A stretch of DNA of 29,348 nucleotides from OMSK01 sp902492995 (lineage in GTDB: Bacteria; Bacillota_I; Bacilli_A; RF39; UBA660): positions 1 through 29,348 of the forward strand of contig CABUNR010000013.1 in assembly GCA_902492995.1 (NCBI GenBank), in the 5' to 3' direction. Below are positions 23,019 through 29,348 of the stretch, in pieces (positions within the stretch are counted from its first letter, which is position 1; each line of letters begins with the position of its first letter). The notes beneath the pieces were generated by a model. That model made no database searches. It saw only the letters and a program-made list of their open reading frames with translations, and was not told the DNA's origin. The position numbers and the translations under genes were made by a program.

Positions 23019-23604
23019 TGCATCAAAAAGAATTATTGCTTATATAATTGATTTTATTTTTATATCAGCAATTTTAATGATAGTTTCATATTTTATACCT
23101 AAAAATAGTAATGTTGAATTTTTAAATAAAGATATTAATGATTTAACTGAACAAGCTTTAAATGGAGAAATTACATTTAGTTCATATGCAAGTGAATATT
23201 CAAACTATTTAAGTAGTATTGATAGTGAAAATGTAGTTTATAATGTTGTTAGTGTTATAATAATAATTATTTATTATGTAATAATACCTATTATATTTAA
23301 AGCAACTTTAGGTCAATATATAATGAAATTAGAAATAACTAGAGAAGATGCAAAAAAACTTAATATATTTAATACATTCATAAGAAGTATTGTAGTAGAT
23401 GGCTTATTATATTCTATTATAACAATTTTTTTAGTTCAATTAGTAAGTAGTAAAATATACTTAATATCTTTAATAATTTTAGGTTTTATACAGTTTATAC
23501 TAGTAATTACAAGTCTTTTTATGATATTATATAGACATGACAAAAAAGGATTACAAGACATTTTAAGTAAAAGTGTTGTAATTGATAACGAGGTGAAAGA
23601 ATGA
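23008..23604 (+). CDS. RDD-family integral membrane protein
   Basis: 198 residues. It begins KRIIAYIIDFIFISAILMIV, the Arg...Asp pair that defines RDD proteins, then an extracytoplasmic loop (about 30-75). A second helix (VVSVIIIIIYYVIIPIIF), the family's LGQYIMKLEITREDAKKL loop, and two to three further helices end near 180. Function of small RDD proteins is uncertain; some have been linked to ion transport. GGAGGA at 22997-23002 fixes the start. It overlaps dus by 11 nt and lysS by 4 nt, indicating tight coupling. Confidence 0.85.
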   Translation: MCANASKRIIAYIIDFIFISAILMIVSYFIPKNSNVEFLNKDINDLTEQALNGEITFSSYASEYSNYLSSIDSENVVYNVVSVIIIIIYYVIIPIIFKATLGQYIMKLEITREDAKKLNIFNTFIRSIVVDGLLYSIITIFLVQLVSSKIYLISLIILGFIQFILVITSLFMILYRHDKKGLQDILSKSVVIDNEVKE

Positions 23605-25088
23605 GAGAATTTACAGAACAAGAATTAGTAAGAAGAGAAAAATTAGAAAAATTAAAAGAACTTAATTTAGATCCATATGGACAAAGTTTTAAAAGAGACG
23701 CATATGCTATGGAATTAAAAGAAAAATATAAGGATATAGATCATGAAGCATTTGATGATATGACTGATACTGCAACAGTAGCAGGAAGAATAATGTTTAT
23801 AAGAAAAATGGGAAAAGCTTCTTTCTTTTCAATTAAAGATAAAACAGGACCTATTCAAATATATATATCAATAAATGATGTAGGAGAAGAAACATATAGT
23901 TTATTTAAATCTGCTGATATTGGTGATATTGTTGGTGTACATGGAAAAGTTATGAAAACAAAAACAGGAGAAGTTACAATTAAGTGTTTAGAATATACAC
24001 ATTTAGTTAAAGCACTTAAACCTCTTCCAGAAAAATTTCATGGACTTACAGATATAGAGGAAAGATATAGAAGACGTTATGTTGATTTAATTATGAATGA
24101 TGAATCAAGAAATGTCGCAATGCTACGTTCAAAAATAATAACATGCATTAGAAATTTCATGGATAATGAAGGATTTATGGAGGTTGAAACACCAGTTTTA
24201 TCAACACTTTTAACAGGAGCAAGTGCAAGACCATTTGTAACACATCATAATGCACAAGATTTAGATATGTATTTAAGAATTGCTTTAGAGTTACCACTTA
24301 AAAGATTATTAGTAGGTGGAATGGAAGCTGTATATGAAATAGGTAGAGTATTTAGAAATGAAGGAATGGATCCAAAACATAATCCAGAATTTACTTTAAT
24401 GGAAGCCTATTTAGCATATTCTGATTTAAATGGTATGATGGATTTAACAGAAAAAATGTATCAAAAAATTGCTAAGGAAGTAATGCATAAAATGAATTAC
24501 AATTGGTATGGATATGAAATAAATCTAGAAGGACCTTGGAAGAGAATTAGTATGGTTGATGCTATAAAAGAAAAAACAGGAATAGATTTTAAAAAAGAAA
24601 TGAGTTTAGATGAAGCATTAGAACTTGCTAATGAACATAATATAGAAGTACAAGAACATGAACATACAGTTGGACATATAATTAATTTGTTCTTTGAAAA
24701 ATATGTTGAGGAAACATTAATTCAACCAACATTCCTTTATGGACATCCTGTTGAAATATCACCACTTACAAAGAAAAATAAAGATGATGCAAGATTTGTT
24801 GATAGATTTGAATTATTTATAGGTGGAAGAGAGTTTGCTAATGCTTATACAGAACTTAATGATCCAATTGATCAATTAGAAAGATTTGAAGAACAATTAA
24901 AAGAAAAAGATTTAGGAAATGATGAAGCAAATGATATTGATATGGATTTTGTTGAAGCCTTAGAATATGGTATGCCACCTGCAGGTGGGGTAGGATATGG
25001 AATTGACAGACTTGTAATGTTATTTACAGAATCTGATTCAATTCGTGATGTTATATTATTTCCTACAATGAAACCGGTGGAAAAATAA
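23601..25088 (+). CDS. lysS: Lysyl-tRNA synthetase, class II
   Basis: 495 residues, charging tRNA-Lys with lysine. An N-terminal OB-fold anticodon-binding domain (about 55-150) includes VAGRIMFIRKMGKASFFSIKD. Motif 1 lies around IRNFMDNEGFMEVETPVLST. Motif 2 is GRVFRNEGMDPKHNPEFT, followed by LMEAYLAY. Motif 3 is AGGVGYGIDRLVM near the C-terminus. HPVEISPLTKKN and FELFIGGREFANAYTELND complete the active site. Length is normal. GAGGTGAAAG precedes the ATG. It is in the dus-RDD-lysS unit and is followed by a phosphatase gene one base after its stop codon. Confidence 0.97.
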   Translation: MREFTEQELVRREKLEKLKELNLDPYGQSFKRDAYAMELKEKYKDIDHEAFDDMTDTATVAGRIMFIRKMGKASFFSIKDKTGPIQIYISINDVGEETYSLFKSADIGDIVGVHGKVMKTKTGEVTIKCLEYTHLVKALKPLPEKFHGLTDIEERYRRRYVDLIMNDESRNVAMLRSKIITCIRNFMDNEGFMEVETPVLSTLLTGASARPFVTHHNAQDLDMYLRIALELPLKRLLVGGMEAVYEIGRVFRNEGMDPKHNPEFTLMEAYLAYSDLNGMMDLTEKMYQKIAKEVMHKMNYNWYGYEINLEGPWKRISMVDAIKEKTGIDFKKEMSLDEALELANEHNIEVQEHEHTVGHIINLFFEKYVEETLIQPTFLYGHPVEISPLTKKNKDDARFVDRFELFIGGREFANAYTELNDPIDQLERFEEQLKEKDLGNDEANDIDMDFVEALEYGMPPAGGVGYGIDRLVMLFTESDSIRDVILFPTMKPVEK

Positions 25089-25089
25089 T

Positions 25090-25623
25090 ATGATGTTATA
25101 TTTAATAAGACATGGACAAACTGATAAAAATAAATATGGGTTAGTTCAAGGTCAAACGGAAGCTGATTTAAGTTTAAAAGGAATAGAAGATGCTAAAAAA
25201 TTACAAGAATTAATTAAATCGCTTAATATAGATGTAGTTATATCTTCTCCTCTTAAAAGAGCTATAGATACGGCACGTATTATTACAGATAATAAATACC
25301 CTATTAATATAGATGATAGAATAATAGAAAGAAATTGGGGATTGTGTGAAGGTGTTAGTATTGAAAATGTTGATACTATAAAATGTTGGAATTTTTATAT
25401 TAATACAGATGATAATAAAATAGAAAAAGTACAGGATTTTATGAAACGATTATCTGAATTTATAGAAGATATAAGAATAAAATATAAAGATAAAAATGTT
25501 TTAGTTGTAACACATAGTGCTGTGCTTAGAGGAATACATTATTTAGTTAATGGGATTCCTACAGATGGTGACATGAGTAAAATAGATATTCCTAATTTAA
25601 GAATAATTGAATATAAAATTTAG
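25090..25623 (+). CDS. Histidine phosphatase family protein (phosphoglycerate mutase-like)
   Basis: 177 residues. H8 in LIRHGQTDKN is the phosphorylated residue. The Arg lies in SSPLKRAIDTA, the acid in DDRIIERNWGLCEG, and the second His in VLVVTHSAVLRGIHY. Substrate unknown. It starts one base after the lysS stop, so it is in the operon. A diverged relative lies in cassette 1 at 8262. The first two codons are ATG ATG; either could be used. Confidence 0.87.
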   Translation: MMLYLIRHGQTDKNKYGLVQGQTEADLSLKGIEDAKKLQELIKSLNIDVVISSPLKRAIDTARIITDNKYPINIDDRIIERNWGLCEGVSIENVDTIKCWNFYINTDDNKIEKVQDFMKRLSEFIEDIRIKYKDKNVLVVTHSAVLRGIHYLVNGIPTDGDMSKIDIPNLRIIEYKI

Positions 25624-25637
25624 AAAGGTTTGATAAG

Positions 25638-26834
25638 ATGAAATTGTTATCAGTAAATGCAGGAAGTTCAACATTGAAGTTCAGACTATATGAAATGCCA
25701 GAAGAAGAAGTATTAATGAAAGGTACTTTTGATAGAATTGGTTTAGAAGGTAGTAATTATAGTATTCGTATAAATAATGAAAAAATAGTAAAAGATGTAG
25801 AAATCAAAAATCATGAAGAAGCAGTAAAAATTTTATTAAATGAGTTAATTGAACAGGGAATTGTTAATAATTTAGATGAAATAGAAGCAATTGGCCATAG
25901 AATTGTTCATGGCGGAAATAAATATTCAAAAAGTGTTGTAATAGATGATAGAGTAATTCAAGAAATTGAATCAATTTCTGATTTAGCTCCACTTCATAAT
26001 CCAGCTAATTTAATGGGTGTGAAAGTTTTTAAAAATGCTATACCTAGTGCTATACCAGTAGCATGCTTTGATACAGCATTTCACCAAACAATGAAAGAAA
26101 AAACATATTTATATCCAGTTCCATATGAATGGTATGTTAAATATCATGTTCGTAAGTATGGATTTCATGGATTAAGTCATAGATTTATAACTGAAAAAAT
26201 GAAAAAAATATTAAATAAAGAAAATCCAAATTTGATAATCTGTCATATTGGTAATGGTGCTAGTATATCAGCAATTTCTTCTGGAAAATGTATAGATACC
26301 TCTATGGGATTTACACCAAATGCCGGTATAATGATGGGAACACGTAGTGGAGATATAGATTATACTATGTTAAATTATGTTAGTAAAAAAACAGGATTTA
26401 ATTTAGATAGAATTGATACTATGCTAAATAAAGAAAGTGGTTTAGAAGGTATTGCTGGAATGAGCGATTTAAGAGATTTGGATAGAGCTTTCTATGCAAA
26501 TGATGAAAAAGTGTTATTAGCTTTTGATATGTATACAGATAAAATTGTTGATTATATAGCAAAATATTATGTTAAATTAAATGGAAATGTTGATGCAATA
26601 TGTTTTACTGCAGGTGGAGGAGAAAATGATTCTATTATAAGGGAAGAAACATTAAAGAAATTAACTTCACTTGGAATAGTTTTAGATAAAGAAAAAAATG
26701 ATGCAACAATTGTTAGAAAAGGTATAGAAGGTATTATTACAAAAGATGAATCTAAAATACCTGTTTATGTTGTTGCAACGGATGAAGAACTTATGATTGC
26801 AAGAGATACATATTCATTATCAATATTTAAATAA
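25638..26834 (+). CDS. ackA: Acetate kinase, first of a tandem pair
   Basis: 398 residues, interconverting acetate plus ATP and acetyl phosphate plus ADP. The family's catalytic residues are seen: N7 (VNAGSSTLKFRLY), the Arg of GHRIVHGG, the His of YGFHGLSHRF, the Arg of MGTRSGDIDYTM, and the Glu of TDEELMIARDT. The ADP loop reads HIGNGASISAI, as in normal AckA. An odd point is the EGIAGMSDLRDLD segment, one residue shorter than the usual LGISGxSSDLRD. It may take acetate, propionate or butyrate. It follows the histidine phosphatase by 14 nt and ends in a strong terminator. No pta is nearby. Confidence 0.93.
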   Translation: MKLLSVNAGSSTLKFRLYEMPEEEVLMKGTFDRIGLEGSNYSIRINNEKIVKDVEIKNHEEAVKILLNELIEQGIVNNLDEIEAIGHRIVHGGNKYSKSVVIDDRVIQEIESISDLAPLHNPANLMGVKVFKNAIPSAIPVACFDTAFHQTMKEKTYLYPVPYEWYVKYHVRKYGFHGLSHRFITEKMKKILNKENPNLIICHIGNGASISAISSGKCIDTSMGFTPNAGIMMGTRSGDIDYTMLNYVSKKTGFNLDRIDTMLNKESGLEGIAGMSDLRDLDRAFYANDEKVLLAFDMYTDKIVDYIAKYYVKLNGNVDAICFTAGGGENDSIIREETLKKLTSLGIVLDKEKNDATIVRKGIEGIITKDESKIPVYVVATDEELMIARDTYSLSIFK

Positions 26835-26864
26835 AAGAAGTAAAACTTATTTTACTTCTTTTAT
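26832..26864 (+). terminator. Terminator between the two acetate kinase genes
   Basis: A 14-bp perfect stem (26832-26845 with 26850-26863, TAAAAGAAGTAAAA/TTTTACTTCTTTTA) and a four-base loop. It overlaps the stop codon of the first kinase gene. The first kinase thus ends the lysS-containing unit. Confidence 0.8.
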
Positions 26865-26912
26865 TATGTTTAAATTTATAGTATAATGTTTATGTTAGAA
26901 AGAAGGTCAATT

Positions 26913-28091
26913 ATGAAAATAATATCAATAAATGCTGGAAGTAGTTCACTTAAATTTAGTTTGTTTGATATGGATAATGAAACATGTATAGCAAGTGGAT
27001 ATTTTGAGAGAGTTACATTACCTAATAGTTTTTATACAATAAAATATAATGGAGAAAAAATCAGAGAAGAAGTTGAAATGCCTAATCATACAGTAGCAGT
27101 TGAAATACTACTAGATAGATTAGTATCATTAAACATAATTTCTTCTTTAGATGAAATAGATGGCATTGGTCATAGATTAGTTCATGGTGCTGATAAATAT
27201 AACAAATCAGTTATTATTACAGATGAAGTAGTGGAAGATTTAAAAAAATATATTTCTTTAGCTCCACTTCATAATCCAGCTAATATTCTTGGAATTGAAG
27301 CTGTTAAAAATGCTTTACCTAATGTACCTATGGTTGGTGTATTTGATACAGCATTTCATCAAACAATGGATGAAGTTAATTATATATATCCAGTTCCATA
27401 TGAATGGTATCAAGATTATAAAGTAAGAAAATATGGTTTTCATGGGACAAGTCATTGTTATATAAGTAAACAAATAAGTAGATTATTAAATAAAGATAAT
27501 TATAAAGCAATTATATGTCACTTAGGAAGCGGTGGATCATTATCTTTAGTTATAGATGGAAAATGTGTAGATACAACAATGGGATTTACACCTCTTGCTG
27601 GAATAATGATGGGAACACGTAGTGGTGATATTGATCCATCAATTATCCCTTATATTATTTCTAGTACTGGTAAATCAATAGATGAAGTTATGAATGATTT
27701 AAATAAAAAATCTGGTTTCTTAGGATTAAGTGGTGAATATAGTGATTTTAGAGATATATATGCGGGTGTTATGGAAAATAATCCAAGATGTGTATTAGCA
27801 TTTGATAAATATGTTCAAACAGTTGTTAAATATATTGCTGAATATTATGTTGAAGCTGGTGGAGTTGATACTATTATATTTACAGCTGGATTAGGAGAAA
27901 ATGCTAGTGAAGCAAGAGAAGCAATAATAAACAAGTTAAATTGTTTAGATATTTATCTTGATAAAGAAGCAAATCTTGTAAGAGGAGAAGAGATAAAAAT
28001 AAGTAGAGATGATTCTAAAGTATCGATTTATGTTGTTCCAACTAATGAAGAATTAATGATTGCTTTAGATACATATAATTTAATTAAATAG
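26913..28091 (+). CDS. ackA: Acetate kinase, second of a tandem pair
   Basis: 392 residues, again with the acetate kinase catalytic set: INAGSSSLKFSLFD, GHRLVHGA, YGFHGTSHCY, MGTRSGDIDPSI and TNEELMIALDT. The ADP/phosphate loop reads HLGSGGSLSLV, where the Asn of HLGNG is Ser. The SGEYSDFRDIY segment is also unlike the first copy. It is therefore diverged, not a fresh duplicate, and may have a different acyl or nucleotide preference (inference). The ATG at 26913 follows AGAAGG; a longer frame from 26886 is disfavoured because the -10 box TATAAT lies at 26882-26887. It ends 11 nt before the nrnA-like gene. Confidence 0.93.
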   Translation: MKIISINAGSSSLKFSLFDMDNETCIASGYFERVTLPNSFYTIKYNGEKIREEVEMPNHTVAVEILLDRLVSLNIISSLDEIDGIGHRLVHGADKYNKSVIITDEVVEDLKKYISLAPLHNPANILGIEAVKNALPNVPMVGVFDTAFHQTMDEVNYIYPVPYEWYQDYKVRKYGFHGTSHCYISKQISRLLNKDNYKAIICHLGSGGSLSLVIDGKCVDTTMGFTPLAGIMMGTRSGDIDPSIIPYIISSTGKSIDEVMNDLNKKSGFLGLSGEYSDFRDIYAGVMENNPRCVLAFDKYVQTVVKYIAEYYVEAGGVDTIIFTAGLGENASEAREAIINKLNCLDIYLDKEANLVRGEEIKISRDDSKVSIYVVPTNEELMIALDTYNLIK

Positions 28092-28102
28092 GATGTGAAT
28101 AA

Positions 28103-29065
28103 ATGGGGAATAATATTTATAGAAAAATTTATAATGCAATAAAAAAGTATGATAATATTGTTATTGCACGTCATGTAGGTCCTGATCCAGATGCTCTTGG
28201 AAGCAGTATCGGTTTAAAAGAAATAATTAAAAATACTTTTCCAAATAAAAATGTTTATGTTATTGGATGTTCTACATCAAAATTTAAATATTTAGGTTTA
28301 TTAGATAAGCTTCCAGATAATACGTCTAATTCATTACTTATTGTTACTGATACTCCTGATAAGGGAAGAGTTGATACAGCTTTTATGAATAATTATGCTT
28401 ATAGCATAAAAATTGATCATCATCCTTTTATTGAAAAATATTGTGATATTGAATGGATTGATGAAAATTCTAGTAGTGCATCTCAAATGATAATGGAACT
28501 TGTATTTAATACTAAATTAAAAATATGTAAAAGTGCTGCAGAAAAGTTGTTTATTGGTTTAGTTGCAGATACAGATAGATTTTTATTCTCATATACAACT
28601 CCGAAAACTTTTGATTTAGTATCAAAACTTATTAGAGAAACAAAGATGGATTTTACTCCACTTTATAAAAAATTATATATGAGACCATTTAAAGAAGTAA
28701 GATTTCATGGCTTTTTAGAGGATAATTTAAATATTACAAAAAATGGATTTGCATATATTAAAATAACTGAAGAAATACTTGAAAAATATGGTGTTGATGC
28801 AGCAACTGCAGGTAATATGGTTAATGATTTTAATTATATAGAAAATGTAGAGGTTTGGGCTGTATTTTCTTATGATAGAGTTAATAATAATATAAGAGGT
28901 TCTATAAGATCAAGAGGTCCTGTTATTAATGAAGTTGCTGGTAAATATAATGGTGGTGGACACAAGTTTGCTAGTGGTGTAAGATTAAAAAGTTTTGAAC
29001 AAGTTGACAGTTTAATTAATGATTTAGATGAGGTTTGTTTAAATTATAAAGAATTAGAAAAATAA
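28103..29065 (+). CDS. nrnA: DHH/DHHA1 phosphoesterase, NrnA-like (oligoribonuclease/pAp phosphatase)
   Basis: 320 residues. The N-terminal DHH domain has ARHVGPDPDALGSSIGLK (metal ligands; DPD where DGD is common), IVTDTPDKGRVD, the DHH motif in IKIDHHPFIEKYC, and GLVADTDRFLFS. The C-terminal DHHA1 domain ends in the substrate-binding GGGHKFASG. In Bacillus, NrnA degrades short RNAs and hydrolyses pAp. GGATGTGA precedes the ATG. It follows the second acetate kinase by 11 nt, so it is co-transcribed with it, and ends in a terminator. Confidence 0.92.
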   Translation: MGNNIYRKIYNAIKKYDNIVIARHVGPDPDALGSSIGLKEIIKNTFPNKNVYVIGCSTSKFKYLGLLDKLPDNTSNSLLIVTDTPDKGRVDTAFMNNYAYSIKIDHHPFIEKYCDIEWIDENSSSASQMIMELVFNTKLKICKSAAEKLFIGLVADTDRFLFSYTTPKTFDLVSKLIRETKMDFTPLYKKLYMRPFKEVRFHGFLEDNLNITKNGFAYIKITEEILEKYGVDAATAGNMVNDFNYIENVEVWAVFSYDRVNNNIRGSIRSRGPVINEVAGKYNGGGHKFASGVRLKSFEQVDSLINDLDEVCLNYKELEK

Positions 29066-29075
29066 TTCTTTTTTG
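29050..29075 (+). terminator. Terminator after nrnA
   Basis: AGAATTA (29050-29056) pairs with TAATTCT (29063-29069) around GAAAAA, followed by a T run. It overlaps the last codons of nrnA. Its tail TTCTTTTTTGGTTG recurs at 29131-29144. Confidence 0.6.
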
Positions 29076-29118
29076 GTTGATATATAATTAAAAATAACAT
29101 AACTTTTTAAAAAGTAAT

Positions 29119-29144
29119 AACTTGAAAAAGTTCTTTTTTGGTTG
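29119..29144 (+). terminator. Second hairpin with the same TTCTTTTTTGGTTG tail
   Basis: AACTT-GAAA-AAGTT, a 5-bp stem with a GNRA-type loop, is followed by the same 14-base tail as the first terminator. A perfect palindrome ACTTTTTAAAAAGT lies just upstream at 29102-29115. A backup terminator is likely but weak. Confidence 0.4.
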
Positions 29145-29166
29145 TATTATTTATATATGATAAAAT
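29138..29166 (+). promoter_or_regulatory. Possible promoter of the pilin-like gene
   Basis: TTGGTT (29138-29143), 17 bases, TAAAAT (29161-29166). The -35 box uses the tail of the preceding hairpin. The expected start is near 29173, giving a short, locally G-rich leader. Confidence 0.4.
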
Positions 29167-29196
29167 GATAGTAGGAATGTGTAGCATGGTAACTAA

Positions 29197-29348
29197 ATGC
29201 AAAACCGGGTGAGGGTATTTTTAAGAAATACCAATAAAAAAGGACTAACATTAATAGAACTTTTAGTGGTAATAGTAATACTAGCTATAATAGCTTTAAT
29301 CGCAACACCAATTGTAACAAATATAATAAATGATGCAAGAAAAGAAGC
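29197..29348 (+). CDS. Type IV pilin-like (prepilin) protein, partial at window end
   Basis: The visible ~50 codons read MQNRVRVFLRNTNKKG, then LTLIELLVVIVILAIIALIA, then TPIVTNIINDARKEA. This is a class III prepilin signal: cleavage after KKG, a mature LTLIELL with Glu at +5, and a hydrophobic helix for filament assembly or pseudopilin function. The long charged leader is unusual, and the start is uncertain: ATG 29197 has no clear Shine-Dalgarno, and GTG 29209 is an alternative in the same frame. A GGTATTT/AAATACC hairpin (29214-29232) lies within the first codons. The gene runs off the window. Confidence 0.75.
   Translation, partial: MQNRVRVFLRNTNKKGLTLIELLVVIVILAIIALIATPIVTNIINDARKE

Noticed and set aside
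29173..29232. c-di-GMP (GEMM) riboswitch before the pilin gene
   Set aside because: The leader is too short, and the conserved GEMM segments (CACGCACAGGGCAAACC-type and GACGCAAAGCC-type) are not present.

Overview
The window is a very AT-rich stretch of a low-GC Bacillota chromosome. A GerA-type spore germinant receptor operon points to an endospore former. Vegetative promoters are easy to see: TTGCAT, TTGAAA, TTGAAT or ATGACA, then 17 bases, then TATAAT or TAGAAT. Nearly all genes end in TAA or TAG and TGG is the Trp codon, so the standard code applies. The content (two acetate kinases, pilin-like gene, Ger operon) would fit an uncultured gut-type Bacilli or Clostridia lineage. The species cannot be named from this sequence.

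Layout. Positions 1-2530 hold a small lipoprotein, an RsuA/RluB pseudouridine synthase, a one-cluster ferredoxin (minus strand) and an unknown protein with a C-terminal membrane anchor. Positions 2531-6256 (minus strand) are a gerAA-gerAC-gerAB operon. Positions 6345-7565 are an intact 23S rRNA m5U methyltransferase gene (rlmD/rumA family). Positions 7566-14247 are an accessory island stitched together from repeated pieces of rlmD 3' ends. Positions 14248-17269 carry a Cof-type HAD phosphatase and an arylsulfotransferase-family protein. Positions 17505-29065 are mostly housekeeping, all on the plus strand: topB, sir2, an unknown gene, rluA-family, dus, an RDD membrane protein, lysS, a histidine phosphatase, two acetate kinases and an nrnA-like DHH phosphoesterase. 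The window ends inside a type IV pilin-like gene.

The main discovery is the island at the 3' end of rlmD. Two short modules (about 1.2 and 1.4 kb, two genes each, no recombinase) have the same ends. Their left junctions share 28 identical bases (7696-7723 and 10730-10757). Their right junctions match at 63 of 68 bases (8866-8933 and 12055-12122). At each junction the module interrupts an rlmD-type reading frame between the 'DMFPHT' and 'HVECV' codons. Excision at a shared AC dinucleotide would rejoin the frames exactly. A third rlmD 3' end (14207-14257) is fused in frame to what looks like the last ~65 codons of a large serine recombinase. I infer that serine-recombinase elements, including small cargo-only cassettes, have piled up at this site. 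HVE contains the family's catalytic-base Glu, so each insertion severs or replaces the enzyme's active-site end. The intact rlmD copy is preserved at the left edge and a second copy has decayed.
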